Positions 47,194 to 60,732 of a stretch of DNA of 64,000 nt are shown here, piece by piece. Under the pieces are notes generated by a model, which saw only the letters and a program-made list of their open reading frames with translations, made no database searches and was not told where the DNA came from. Both the position numbers and the translations under genes were made by a program. Location: contig NC_091228.1 in NCBI RefSeq assembly GCF_040958095.1, positions 6,125,700 through 6,189,699 of the forward strand, in the 5' to 3' direction. Positions within the stretch are counted from its first letter, which is position 1. Each line of letters begins with the position of its first letter. The DNA is from Procambarus clarkii. Lineage: Eukaryota; Arthropoda; Malacostraca; Decapoda; Cambaridae.

Positions 47194-50100
47194 TCAATGT
47201 TCATCATTTTTGTTATGTAGCTCCTTAATGTTTTTACCTCTTTGTTTCTTTCTGCGAGGGCACGCTGCATCAGAATTCTCACCATCAAGTAACATAATGG
47301 CCGTATCATTTACATTTCTTTTATGTTTCCTTTTCTTTTCTTTCTTATGAAGGGAAAATGATGAATTGATAGCAACATTATGTTCAGTAACTTTTCTTAC
47401 AAACTTTGCTACAAAAAATCCATGACATTTATCTACATCAGTTCTGGTTCTCAAGCACTTCTCTCCAAACACAAAGTTTTCATTTCCAAAATGCTTCCAT
47501 CCAGGCAGTTTTTGACCAAGATTTTCTAGCTCAAACTGATGGTTAAATCTCTTTAAAGCTTCCTGAATAACTTCTTCATTCTCTTCTATGTTAACTGAAC
47601 ATGTAGAGTAGATGACCTCCTTTACTGATGGGAATGACAGAGCATGCAGCAAGATACAAACTTGGAAAGCTGCGAGACTCCTGATGCGCTGCTCAGGTAT
47701 TTCGTCATTGTGGAGGCTCAAACCTGAAAAAAAAAATTATAGTTATACACGAGAAATCTATTTACTCTCACTACCCATAAATGTGTAACATTTATCAGAT
47801 TTAACACAAAAAATCTTATTATGGAATCCAATTACCTTCTCACAATACTTGCTATTAAATACTTCCTATATTATAGTATGACTGCATGATTTTGATAAGA
47901 TTAAAATGACTGCTTCTATATAAAATAAGTTCAGACCATTAAATGATTTTTATACTGTCAGTGTTTAGCTTTAAGTTTAATGTTTATGTAAAATATCACT
48001 TAATTATTGCATTGCTGGATTGAAAAATGTTTAAATTAGGATATTCTATGAGATGAGTGCAGGTTTCTATTTCATCAAATGCTTATTATTTCATGTTGTC
48101 TGGCTAGCTATATTTCCCAGATCATATTTCAGTGACAAGGGAAAGGTCACAGTAATAGGTCACGTTTGATGATAGAGCCGCAGAAATTCTACAGGTAAGA
48201 GATGGTTGGATTGACTGTGTACATCTGGACCTAAAAGAGGCTTTTGACAAGAGTTCCATACAGACTCAAGAGATTGTTTTGGGAACTGGAACGTGCTGGA
48301 GGGGGTGACAGGGAGACTGCTGACATGGATGACAAATTTTTTGACAAAGATGAGAGCAGTAATCAGAAGCAAAGTACCCCAGGGTTCAGTTCTTGCATCA
48401 GTAATGATCATTGTCTACATAAATGATCTATCAGAAGGAATACAGAATTATGAGTATGTTTGCTGATGATGCTAAGCTACTAAGGAAGATAGGAGATGTA
48501 GATGATTATCATGGCCTTCAAATGTACCTAGGAGGAGGCCTGGTCGAGGACCGAGCTGCGGTTGAGCCCCGAAATCATCGCAAGGTAAGGTAGATAAAGT
48601 AAGTGCTTGGAGCACCATGTGACAAATGGAATTCAATGTGAATAAATGCAATGATATGGAATGTGGACTAGGAGAAAATAGACCACTCACAACCTACAAA
48701 TTATTGGGAAAGAAATTAGAGATCTTTAACAAAGAAAGAGATGTAGAAATACTTCTGGATAGTAGAATGTCACCAGTAGAACACATAGAGACCACTGTTT
48801 GAGGAGCATATGCTGTGATTTCCAACTTCAGAATCACTTTTTTAATGACATGGATGATGAAATACTAAAGAAACTGATAATGACTTTTGTGAGACCAAAA
48901 CTGGGTCAAGTAAAAGGACTTCACTGAGGCCTTTACAAAATTTGACAATCAGGACTCTCCATACGGAAAGTATGAGGAGACATATGCACAGTTTATTCAG
49001 TAAATTGACTTGTATTAATACCACCCATCCACTGCCATCACCTAACACTGTAATTACCTAAGTGTAATTACACTTGGGTAATTACTGTATCAGGGACGTG
49101 GACGGGTGGGTGGTAGTGGATAGATGATAATAATACAAGTCAATTTACTGAAAGAACTTGGAGACCTGCCTGAGAACTACTGCTGAGGAGAGTCAGGATG
49201 AAACACGAGGCGAGTTGGTATGGCAATGCTGTGGCGAGACAACCCCTTCTGGTGGTGGTGGTTAATGGCAATAACCTAATAATAGTTGTCCGTTACCACC
49301 AGGACAGTTTGCTGAGCTTGGGTTGCCAAGTTGTGCCTCTTGGTAACTTATAGGGCTCATGTTATGCACTTTTCTGTTTAAATTTCCAGTATGATCCTGT
49401 AGATTACCTGTACATGATTTTTATAGTTCTCCTATTGCAGCCTGGCTTGGTGACTGTCTGGTCTACGAGGCCCCAATGGCACACAGTTTGGAATGTTGTC
49501 TGCTGGGTCGAGGTGGAATGTTGACCTGCCCTAATTGCTGCTGGTTCTATTCAATGTCAAGAAGAATCAAGGTTTAGGAAGGAACTGACTGGAATAGCTA
49601 AAAAAAAACATACCACTTGATGAGCATGAAGGATCAACAAATATGAATTCCACATCCGAGTGCTTGTCATGTAGGAGTTTGGTGAAGTCTTTATTAAGAA
49701 ACGTAACGCACGTTGTTCCTCGTTCATTCAAAAGTTTCTGGAGAGTCTGATAACGCTCAAAATCTTTTTCAACTGCCAGAACATGCCTGAAAAGATAAAA
49801 TTTTCATTCACACTTAAATATAATGATAACAATTAGTAATAGATTAAATTCCAAACATATTAGACATGTGCATTGTTTGCAGCATACTGATCTGTGCAAG
49901 ATTTATGTTTCTGGAAAGCCACATGAACAGTGAATTTGCTCAAAGATTTATTAGGCTTCCACATATCTAAAATTTATTTTACTTGTTTCTCAATATAATG
50001 TCTAACTGAACATTATTTATAAATAAAGTCGTTTACTGGAATTGAATTGCAATTCCATTTTACTGCCACAATTATGGCACATGAACTCCATATAAGTTCT

Positions 50101-53100
50101 CCAAAGTGAGCTAGGCTACTGAGATTTCATCATATAGTTAATCAAGCTTTCTTCAAGCCACTGCACATGGAAGGTGAAAACTCAGACCTGTTTTGGACAA
50201 CAATTTTCACCTTATACATTTAATAAAATAAAATGAAAAGAGCAGAAATAAGTGTTTACACTGAATCACTAAACACCGTAAATAATACTGATAGAAGTAC
50301 TGTACTGATAATCAAATATCAAAATCCAAGGTCTTGGCATTTTAAAGATCAGTGGAGGAAAATGGAGCAATTTAAAAACATTCAGTAATCTATCTCCATA
50401 TATTATCTTGCTGGCAATTCCAATTTACAGTACAGTACAGTACTTAAAATGGACAAATGTGGCAAACACCATTATAGCAGAGAGAATTCCAGAAAGTACT
50501 GTATGGACAAAATTTACACCCCTCTAAGTGACCCTTTCCCCTCATGACCTCCGCCATGAATATATTGAATAACCAGCGAGACATCAAGCAACCTTGATAC
50601 ACTTACATTAATATAAAAATTCTAAAATCGCATAGGCTGTCTATTGCGTAAAAGCAAGTGAGACTATTATATGTTTCCTTACCCGTTGTCAGAAATGGCT
50701 GCTGCAATGTAAGAGGTCTTGTTTCCAGGTGCAGCACATGCGTCTATCACATTAGCTCCGGATTTTAAACTGCTAAGAAATACTGGCAGACAACTAGCCT
50801 GAAAAATATCATATCATTATGCCCTTGTATCTAAAGAAACATCGTAATCCCACAGCAAATGCATTAACTTGAATAATATTTTACCTCTCGGTTAGCACAG
50901 TGATGATAAATTCTTCCAATTCTGATTTCAAACAAATAATTTACTATAGTATTACAATTAGTGAATAAAAAAATCAAGTATTGAATATAAGGAATCTCCA
51001 ACTTCTGGGTGAGCCCCAGTGGCTCCCTGAAGCTACCGTCTCCAATGTAGGTGCCATCAGTCACGGAGTTCTTTGACCTGCTGGGGACCCAGTGCAAGAA
51101 CCTGGTCCCCCTCACATACGTAAAGGGAGCTGTAGCAATTTATATATTAGGTTATTCATTTATGCCACCACCGAGGAAGGCACCCAGAAAGTCAGCGAGT
51201 CTAAACAAATTACAGCTGGCTGCCTCTGAGACCTGAAAGCTAGAAAACAGCCATAGAACTCACCAAACTATGTAAACATATGATCAGAAATGTTACAAAC
51301 CAAGCACCAGCATGTTCACCCCCACCCTTCCCCTCATTTTGGGTGAGGAGGGGGGGCAAGCCACAGCTCACAGGCCGCTCCATCATCAGCTCAACAAATG
51401 ATGTAAGAACGCGACTCCTTGGGGAAAGGAGGGTGCCAGGGAGCCCAAGTGGCTCACGCAGAAATTGGGGTTTCATTACATTCAATGCTCGTTTTCTGTG
51501 GGGGAGCCCCTTGTCGATCCCCCAAAGCTAACTACCCACAGAGAAGGAAGAAATGGGCAATCACCACGGAGGGAGGACTACAGGTATGAAATTGAAGACA
51601 AGACCGTCGGCCTAGAAAGCAGACCCAAGGCCGCACAGGGGAGCTGAGGACCGGAAACATTGTCCAAATACTAGTACTGGGCTGCCAACACACAGTTCGA
51701 CCTCCATAAGTCTGGCGCCTGAACATCAGCCCAGGACATGTAAGCAAATCAGCTGAAAGAGTAGCATACTTGCAAACATCATGGGCACAAGGGTATACCA
51801 CAGGCTGGCTAGACTTAATGACACTGTGGACAACCTGAGAACTATGAGCCTTGGAACAGGAGGGTAAAGGAAACAGGATCATTCCCTCAAGGCATCAACC
51901 GATGCAGAAGTGGTGACGTGAATGTAGCATCGGAGAGCTGCCACCAGACACAAAACAGAGAAGTCTTTCCAAGGAAAGAAACAATAAAACTTTAAATAAT
52001 AAATCTACTGTATAAATATATCCTTTCACAAAATAAGGAATGTACATTACTGTTGAAGCATAAATTCTTTTGAAAATTTTGTTGTTTCATATAAGATTAA
52101 ACATAGCAAAACTGCACCTCACCTTGTCTTGCAAAATTACAGCATTACATTCATAGAGAATGCTATCCCAGAACGGGGTGTTGGGTGGGAATATCAGCAA
52201 GTCAGGTATATGATAATCTCTTAGGTAGGTTGACTCTTCCAAATTCTGAAAAAAGTAAAATTAGAAAATATAAATGTTCCATACCTGCTTATCAACAATC
52301 ATATAAAAAATTCAAGGAGCTCCCCTGGAAAATTCCATTTTTTGTTTAATTTGGGAGGGATAAATAACCAATATCACAGTGACAAAGTGTATAATAGTGA
52401 ATGAATATCTGACAGACAGAAACCAAAAAATGTTAAACAAAGCAGAAAAAGTGTTCTTGAAAGAAATAGTAGGAGCACACGATGACCAAAGCAAAGATGG
52501 CTTCCGGCATGAGGAAGATCAACACAGAAAAGATTGATTTTGGTGGCTTTGATGAGGAAAATATTAGTATGAGTGGTTTTCACTATAGGCTGACAAAAAT
52601 AGAGAATATTGTAAAATATTATGTGTATAAAATTAAGAATTAGAGCACCAGTAACGAAAACAAGGTTACAGCTCTGAAAGATCAAATAAAGGAATTATAA
52701 AAGGATAGGAAACTTTAGGAAACTGAAAAAAAAGTCCTGGAGGAGGAAAATAAAGAATTAATAATAGCTCTTGAAGTTAAATCAAATTTAGATGTCAATA
52801 AACAAGTTAAGTTGGGCAAGGAAATTCAACAGGGAAAAAAAAAATTCATCTGAAAAGATGTAGGAGGTTACACAGGATATAGGAAAGTGCAAGAAGGGTA
52901 TGCAGCACAAATGGCCAGAAAAAACCCAGCGTTGAATGTAATGAAACGCCATTTTCTGGGTGAGACCCGGAGGCTCCCTAGAGCTATCCAGGCTGATATG
53001 GATATATTAGATGTTGGCATCAGTCAATATGAATGGAGTTCTAGGCCTACCAGGGACCACGAGCCAGAACCGGACCCCCCTCAGAGAGGCACGAGGAGCA

Positions 53101-56100
53101 ATGGCCTATAGAACTGCACATGTGGTTATGGAGCATTCTATGTCTACCATTGACCAGTTCAGGCACCCAGAAAAGTAAGCACCCCAAAACAAACCCCTAT
53201 TCTGGTCGAAACTACTACTGAAAGTCAAACGAGTGGACAGAACTTTAACTACACTAGACAATTGTTAACGCAACCTGATTCCCCATAATGCCCCCAAATT
53301 ATTATGCTTATTGCTAACTCTAGGCACAATGTTGCTATTACAGTATTATTATTATCAGTATCCTGGTCACTAAATCCTGAATATGAATCACTTTGTACAA
53401 GTTTATTTTCTAAAGGAGCATGAGGTTGTTTTACGATGCATAGATGTACCAAACAATGGGAGAATGCTGTCGCTGTCTGTGTCATGATGAGAACACCATA
53501 AACATCATTGTGTTCACTGATATCTGAACATAATACTATCCATAGTCTTTATCACAGTCAGGATCGTCTAATATGGTACTATCATCGCAAAATAATAGCA
53601 GTTACTTATATATTTTGCCATTTTTAAGTGATGCCGTAGACACAAGCTGAACTACGGTGCTGTTAGCTAGTGCTTCATGTGCCACTCTTGATTGCTCACT
53701 CAGTACTGAAGTCTTCACACTCAGGAACGATATCCACATTTTTTTTTTTTAAATCGCATCTGTTTACTGGAGGCCTGAGAAAGACTGTGTAGGCCCTATG
53801 TACAGTACCAGTGGGAGGTTTTAAATCTTGTGTGGTATGTTAAATCATCCTTAGATAGCTGGTGCAGGTTGGTTAGATATGCCGCAGTCATCCTTGTTTG
53901 ACTAATGCAGCGGAAGGACTAAGGTTGCTAAAAATAGTAAGGTTTGTTAATAAAAGTTGTTAAAACTATAAAATGCATGCGACTAAGTTAACAACTAAGT
54001 TAAATCACATACATTAGTTCACAAATACATAATTAGTTTTATATTATCTAACCACATCACTTGTTAAAATACTTACATTAATAAGACAAAGAAAATCATC
54101 ATATGTCACTTGGGCAGAGTCATATTCTTGAAATATCCACCCTTCACTATCAAGCTGGAATTGTACATCACTCATAGATGTCTTTAAGGTATTAACACGA
54201 ACATACCGTGGACTGCATTCTGTAAATGAGTAATGTTTTGATGAAAACCAAGGTAAAAATACAAATGCATTATTAACATTAATGATGAAACTTTTCCCTT
54301 TATATCCTCCAAATTTATGTACAAGACAAATCAAGATTAAACAAAAGTGACTTGAGACACAAAAGATAAATGGAGCTGAAGACTAAAATGAATAAAATCC
54401 AATCCTGTTATGGTCACTAATTGCTTTAGGTTAAGTAGCCACAGCAATGAGCAAGTTAAACAAATCCAGGAGTTCATGTGAAATATATGTACACTAAACA
54501 AAATTCAACAGTTTTATTATATATTGCAGCGAGACCTAGCTTGAATAACAAAATCCTTTATTATCTAAAGAAGTTTGTTTAGGTTCCATTATAGTGAAGT
54601 TTGAACTAATCTAAATGGAAACTGCATTAAATACATTGAGGCCTCGCTCTAATGAATTCCTGAACAGTGTGTGTTCAGTGAATATTATACAATGGCACAT
54701 ACAAATGATCAATAAAGGTATGATCGTTCATCTAAGCCGTCAGTGCAGCAGAGTGCTAGGAAGTGCCTTTGCTAGCAGCATCCACCACATCCAAGTGTAA
54801 ACTACTGTACAAAGCTTAACAACTTTCAAAGAAACTTAACCCTTAGACAGTGGCTATGGAGAAATGGACATACCCGCCTATGCACAAACAATACAAAATT
54901 TCCTGCCGGAAGCCAACCGACTCATTCTTTGCCAGAAAAGGATTAGCCAGCTATAAACAAACAAAACACCCATCACGGCCAAAGCAACAAAACTCCACCT
55001 CCGGAGAGGTGGAGTTTAGAGGAAAGCATTTAGCTCTCCAACCTGACAACTGAAAGCAAGACAACCTGAAAACAAAGACGTACAGAAACAACCATGAACC
55101 AAAGGGGACACTGTAAAATGAGAAGAAAGAAATACAAGAACATGGTCCAGAGACCAAGCAGGCTCGGGTAGGGCATGAGCAGGCTGGAGATAAAACAATG
55201 TGTGAGGCAGCTTGTGAAATGGAGTCAAAGCAGTATCAATCCCCAGTGCAAGCTGAAATGGCTCCCCCAGTGCTGCATGATACAAGATGACAACATTCGG
55301 TATGAGATGCAGACCAAGAAAAAGCCAAGAAAGAAAGAAAGAAGAGCAGCACATGCTTAGAAACTGAAGAACAATGAATACAGGAAAAGAAGTGACGAAA
55401 GGAGCACCATGAAACCTCATACTGTCACCAAGCAGAGAAACACAGGTGGTACAACATAAAAGAAGCCACCTGTTCCCCATAAAGATGGCAATAAACATTC
55501 ATAAAAGATGCAAAGAGCAGTCAAACCAGTTGAGGATGTAACTGTTCTGACCTTCCGACAGAGGCAGAGCTGCGGAAAAACACCCAAGTTCGGACACTGA
55601 GTAAGAAGCATGTGAAACCAAGACAGAGTGCCAGCCACCAGGGAGCCAGAAGGATCAACTTTTGCCTGGTAGGACTCCAAACTGGCTAGGGCCTAGATTA
55701 ACAGTCAGAACAGGGTAAGAGGTACTGGAAACCCCACCTAAACCAGTCCAGGTGAAAGACATCCACTGCCAGGGCCTCACAATCCAGGAAAGGAGCCACG
55801 TACAGTACAAGGGAAGGCACAGAGTCCATCCCGATGCAGAGGTCTACATCTGGGCACCCAAATGTCTTGCAAAGCTACAGGAAGGAGATGGTATTGATGG
55901 CCCACTCCGTGGAAATGGGACAGACTGTCTGAGGACATTGGACATTCCCTGGACATGAATGGCGCAGAGAGCCAAACTCCGAGAACCCAGCAGAAGAGTT
56001 ACAAGAAGTGTTCAGGTTCAAACAAACAGGAGTAAGGACCACAGGTAAACAAACTAATGCCCCACAACTCTGACTAGTAAAAGCAAAAGCCTGAATTTAG

Positions 56101-59100
56101 TCATCCAGCTAAAATACAGCCACATAGATGACCAGGATAATGATCGAGTACACTTGAGAGCAAGGGGGGGACCAGTCTCCTTCCAGAGAGACTACTGCTG
56201 GCTCCCAAAGAGCCTATGCTAATTTAGATGATCACCTTTGAGAAACTTACCAAATAATTAAAAGGAACATTCATGTGACATTGACCCAAGTCTTAGCATA
56301 TTTCATATGTAAAGAACCCAAGAGTTAAGCAGAGCCACAACACTGTGATAAAATGGCAAACTCAAGACATAGTTTTAGAAGTGGGCCCATCCTGCCAATA
56401 TGTTGGTTGCACATTCAGGATACAAGCAAGTTTGGTGGGGTATGTGGGGATGGGGAGAGGGGTGTTCAGCTGTCTGTGTTCCTGTCAACCTGTGATTTTG
56501 CAGGTTTGTTGAGCCTATGAATGTCACACAATAAGGATGCTAATAAAACACATAATTGATTGTATTACAAAACTTCCTAGGTTATCATTGGTAACTGAGA
56601 CTACTGGGATTATACCCCAGCAATAAAGCATGTACATATAAATTTTGGAGCAGATATGTCTATTTGTTTTAAAAAAATTATCAAGGTCCTCAAAACTATC
56701 CACAACCTACTTGAACTACCATACGTAAGTCCCGGCAATTTCAAGACAACACATGATGAAATTCTCCAGACATAACTTGAAAAATGCCACAAAACAGTAT
56801 AGTATTCTTACTGGGAATACCTAACACTGTAATAATAGTTTCATGAGTGATCAACTAACATATTAAATGTACTGTAAAATGTTCAGACATCATGCCAGAA
56901 ATATTTCTTTAAGAACATCATATATTTTTAAGTTTGAAACACTCACCTCTCTTCTCATGGGAAGATTGTTTGAAATGACAAGAACTCATCAAACTTCTGA
57001 TCTTGTCTTCATATTTAAGCAGAGTAAGTATTGGTCTGCAATCGCCCAATAATCCTTTTCCAAGCATCTCTTGCGTTAATACTTGTGCAAGATATGGACT
57101 GCAAATAAAAGGATGTAAGTGTTGTGTAAACTAAACACACGCACACACACACACAAAAATTACTAAATGGTTTTCTGTCCGATTGTAACAATCTTTTTAG
57201 GGAACAGAGGATCATTATACAGTACTTGTAAATGAGGCAGATGAAGAAAGTTTCAAGGGAAATAGAGGAATGCAAGACAAATTAAATTGTCTTGCTGAAT
57301 TTCGAGAGAAAAAATTGCACCAATGCTAGGCCCACCATATAAAATAGAGAAACTGTAATGTTATTGCAAACATTGTTTTACCTAATGTATCCCATAATAT
57401 GTTAGGTTAATTTAACATTTTATTATCCTATTACTGTATAAGATAATAATAATGAACAAATTGCAGCTTTTTTAATCAAATTTTATTGCACTTGGAAAAT
57501 AGGAAACAAAATAGGAAAGCCTATTTTTTTGCCAGATGCATAATATAGGTACAGTACTGTTAAAGATTGGAACCATCCGACCAAAACGAACTGCAAATGG
57601 CTGCGAAAACAGAACACTTGTGTAATTGTGACTCCTTTTGTTATTGTTTAAAATATTTTGTTAATGTTATTTTCTACTACGTAATTTATACATTACATTC
57701 TAGGCTTATTTGGAAGAGCTTTGAGTGCCGCATAGTACACTCAATGTACTGTACTATGCCAGTGCTGTTTAATGTGAACACACTAAATGAGGGAGAGTAC
57801 GGTGCCATGGAACCAAGCCCGAAGTACACGAAGAGGAAGTCAGTGAAGCAAAGGTCAATGAAGGGTGAGCAGGGTCTGAACTCAACGGACCCAGCAGTGG
57901 CAAAAAGGGTGGAACTGGAGGAACCAATACAGTGCCTCAAGTCAAATTCTGCCCAAGGGTATCACATTAGTGTGATTTCTTTGTGTACTGTAACCATTAT
58001 TAATGAATAATTATCAGTAATCATTAATTATCAGTAATCATCTATCGTAGTTCCATAATACACATTATCTAATAAATATGTAAACTAAAAATATTATTAT
58101 CAGAAATAACATTCAAATGTGTAACAATTAACAGTTTGGAGAAGAAAGGTTTGTGGCCTAGCCCACAAAAAAAAATATTTGCCATTTTAAGGGCAAAAGC
58201 AAAACATTCACTATATATACTAGTAATTACAACATAAAAGTTAATTAGACACATGCGAGGTACAAGATCAAGTAGAACAGACCTTGTGGAGCTTTTAGCA
58301 TTCAAAGTGATTAAGGAAAGGAATTGTCGGGAAAACGCCAAGCCATGACGGCTATATAGCACTGGGAAGGGATCAGGATAAGGATTTAGGATGAGATGGA
58401 GAGAAGGAATGGTGTCCAACCACTTCGACGGTCGGGGATTGAACGCCGACCTGCATGAAGTGAGACCGTCGCTCTACCGTCCAGCCCAAGTGGACGGTAG
58501 AACAAAATAATTAAGGTTAGATTTAGACAATTCTGACATTGGGGAAACAGCATAATAAAAAATATTAAGCGTTAACTAGCCCCTTTCTTTGAAACATGTT
58601 GAACCTGTGCATGTCTACATGAAGAGTGAATTCCAAAGGAATAATTTCTCAACATTTGTAATAAATCTTTTAAAATGTAATATAAAACCAGGCAAAGACT
58701 TACTCAAATTTTGATTCCTTGATATATAAATTGGATTCAGCAAGAGCAGTCTTTATTGCAGCAGAATTCTCTACTGTTTTACACAGGAGCCCATAGATTC
58801 TCTTGTAATTCTGGAACAGTTGAAATTAACTAATAATATTAATTAATAATGATAAGAAAACTAAATAACAAGCTTTGAATGTAATGAAACAACTCTTTCT
58901 GGTGGGTCTTGTGGTATTTTTTGGTGCTTGTTGCCTGGCAAGCTCCAAAAAATGAACGTAACATTGAAAGTGCTTCACCACCGAGCAGCTCGCGCGTTTC
59001 TGGCCATTCTGTTTTACAGGTATTCTGTTTTCTATGTTTTGTCTATCTTAGCCAATTCTTGGTTTGGGTGAACTATGATTCCCCTGCTTCTTGCAACTTT

Positions 59101-59782
59101 TTATAGGGGGGCCAGATTTTGACCTCCACTTAGACCTATTTGCTCGACACACAAGGGTCTGGTGTGGGTTGAATTCGATGAAGATTGCCAGGCAGCAAAC
59201 ACCAGAGCCACTCAGGAGCCTTCCTAGAGAATATAATATGATGATTATTATTTATTTGCAAAAAACAAAAATACATTTATAATTTTGGGAATTACCATCT
59301 ATACTAGCGGTCACCATGTGACAATTTTATTTGCGTATTGCATGTAACTGTGTATTTTCTTTAACCGTTATATTTAATGGCATCAAATAGTTTGACTTTA
59401 ATAACTATCACTTCTTGTCTAGTGGACCGTGGGATTCACATTAGTGGTCCACGGGATTTTAAATTATGAATTTGGTGACCCGTAAAATCCGGAAGGTTGG
59501 CGACCGCTGCTCTATACAGTACATATTCAAAACAGAAAATCTATTTAGTCCACTGCTGTGATATTAAAATACACAGCAGTGGACTAAACCATTTAATGCT
59601 AGGCTAAGCAAATGACCCAAGATTTTCTATAAAATATATTTCTATATGTAACTTACTTTATATTTTCCTTTATAGACCAATGTTTTAAGACTTCCTTCTT
59701 TGTTCTCATACTGTCTCAATATTTTGCTGGCCTCTTTGTATAACCGAGGCACCGGAATGGAATGCTGCCTCTTGTCTCCCAT
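47194..59782 (-). CDS. NSUN5: NSUN5, 28S rRNA cytosine-C5 methyltransferase, complete, 8 exons
   Basis: Exons in transcript order: 59782-59657, 58810-58704, 57098-56947, 54219-54077, 52245-52123, 50798-50683, 49786-49614, 47723-47194. Phases close to 489 aa (human 429). The enzyme (yeast Rcm1) uses S-adenosylmethionine to make one 5-methylcytosine in the large-subunit rRNA, in the nucleolus. Visible motifs: N-terminal EGSLKTLVY; RYVRVNTLKT; PDLLIFPP; SAM loop DACAAPGNKT at 236-245; DPSCSSSG with C310 (motif IV); YSTCS with C355 (motif VI, the nucleophile in this family). Both cysteines are present, so it should be active. The extra length is a lysine-rich C-terminal tail (KKEKKRKHKR, RRKKQRGK) that looks like a nuclear/nucleolar signal. 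AATAAA lies about 150 nt after the stop (plus 47037-47042). The ATG is 13-20 bp from the edge of a 24-bp minisatellite. It is divergent from PNKP. Confidence 0.95.
48140..48960 (+). mobile_element. Broken CR1-like LINE reverse transcriptase with SINE-tail insertion
   Basis: The plus strand in broken frames reads LDLKEAFDK, PQGSVLASVMIIVYINDL, then [13 protein letters not shown]. 48528-48590 is a SINE tail (GAGGCCTGGTCGAGGACCG) lodged within. It lies in NSUN5 intron 7, opposite sense. Confidence 0.8.
50998..51120 (+). repeat. Dispersed repeat, 'GGTGGCTCCCT' family
   Basis: TTCTGGGTGAGCCCCAGTGG ... GCCATCAGTCACGGAGTTC; a further piece with TTACATTCAATGCTCGTTTT is at 51462-51530. Confidence 0.6.
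52490..52870 (+). mobile_element. LINE ORF1-like fragment with coiled coil
   Basis: Reads [20 protein letters not shown] then RLTKIENIVKYYVYKIKN, and in broken frames VLEEENKELIIALEVK and VNKQVKLGKEIQQGKKK, heptad-like. A second copy is at 19410-19640 (minus). Confidence 0.6.
52920..53110 (+). repeat. Dispersed repeat, 'GGTGGCTCCCT' family
   Basis: GTTGAATGTAATGAAACGCC then TTTTCTGGGTGAGACCCGGA and CCCCCTCAGAGAGGCACGAG; the most complete copy in the window. Confidence 0.6.
54840..56250. other. Purine- and C-rich stretch in NSUN5 intron 3, unclassified
   Basis: Base make-up differs from the AT-rich flanks. It has open frames on both strands (for example 55016-55498 minus) but no recognisable protein. 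It contains a perfect 12-bp hairpin at 54990-55017. Probably an old transposable element. Confidence 0.4.
58325..58500 (-). repeat. tRNA-derived SINE, inverted
   Basis: The minus strand reads GCGTTCAATCCCCGACCG ... GTTGGACACCATTCC ... GTGCTATATAGCCGTCATGG, the same family as 2650-2850. Confidence 0.7.
59305..59509. mobile_element. hAT-type MITE
   Basis: Ends TAGCGGTCACCA and (inverted) CAGCGGTCGCCAACC are flanked by the 8-bp duplication ATCTATAC/CTCTATAC (7 of 8 match; 59297-59304 and 59510-59517). 205 bp, non-coding, in NSUN5 intron 1. Confidence 0.75.
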
Positions 59783-59794
59783 TGTACGTGTTGT

Positions 59795-60282
59795 GGCAGA
59801 GATCCAGACAGGAGCTGTGGCACAGACCGTGTCAGGAGCTGCGGCACAGACCACGTCAGGACCCCAGGACCTGCGGCACAGACCGTGTTAGGAGCTGCGG
59901 CACAGACCGTGTCAGGAGCTGCGGCACAGACCACGTCAGGACCCCAGGACCTGCGGCACAGACCGTGTTAGGAGCTGCGGCACAGACCGTGCCAGGAGCT
60001 GCGGCACAGACCGTGCCAGGAGCTGCGGCACAGACTGTGCCAGGAGCTGTGGCACAGACCGTGCCAGGCGTTGCGGCACAGACCACGTCAGGACCTGCGG
60101 CCCAGACCACGTCAGGACCTGCGGCACAGACCGCGTCAGGACCTGCGGCCCAGATCACGTCAGGACCTGCGACCCGGACCACGTCAGGACCTGCGGCACA
60201 GACCACGTCAGGACCTGCGGCCCAGATCACGTCAGGACCTGCGACCCGGACCACGTCAGGACCTGCGGCACAGACCACACGT
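59795..60282. repeat. 24-bp GC-rich minisatellite in the NSUN5-PNKP divergent promoter
   Basis: About 20 units of GCGGCACAGACCACGTCAGG plus four bases, with CCGTGTCAGGAGCT variants and two 32-bp forms. A 24-bp period keeps frames open on both strands, so the long frames here are not evidence of a gene. Confidence 0.92.
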
Positions 60283-60732
60283 GCTTCCACCCACCCAACA
60301 CAAGTTAATTAATGAATATGTAGGTTGAATGAAGGTGTGTAGTGGTGATGCCTGGAGGAGGAGTGGTAGTAGACAGGTGTGTGGTAGTAGGCAGGTGTGT
60401 GCTGCTCCTCGCCATCTCCCGGGAACCTTTCTGGAGGCCACATGTGTCTCTCACCCCCCAAACACCCCTTCCCCCCCCTCTTCTCTCACAACAAATCTTC
60501 TCTCACTGAGAGAGTGAGAGAGAAACGATTTATCCTCCTCAAGCACATTCTTCGACGATGAATTGAAGCAGAAATCTTAAAAATTGACTTTGTGAAGCTT
60601 TTTACACCCATATTCTTCAGATATGAAGAACAGAAATACATTAATTGAAGATAACATAGAGGGAGGTGGGCCGGAACGTGCATGGCGCGGGGCCCTTCCC
60701 AGTCTCCTATTTTCCCTATTAACAGCACCAAT
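60283..60732. promoter_or_regulatory. Probable shared promoter/5' UTR region of PNKP (and NSUN5)
   Basis: It lies between divergent start codons at 59782 and 60733. It contains duplicated GGTAGTAGRCAGGTGTGTG words (60365-60400) and a hairpin TCTCTCAC/GTGAGAGA (60492-60516). No TATA box is seen. Confidence 0.4.

Noticed and set aside
55016-55498. 160-codon minus-strand open frame with hydrophobic stretches
   Set aside because: Composition is explained by purine-rich sequence on the other strand; no start context, domain or splice link found.
57567-58010. 147-codon open frame (ends EPIQCLKSNSAQG...)
   Set aside because: Its lysine-rich middle hints at a DNA-transposon fragment, but no motif is clear. 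It is antisense in an NSUN5 intron and not supported as a gene.
59782-60312. Long open frames on both strands encoding octapeptide repeats (AAQTTSGP type)
   Set aside because: They are by-products of a 24-bp repeat whose period is a multiple of three. The minus frame joining NSUN5 has no upstream ATG, so the ATG at 59782 is preferred.
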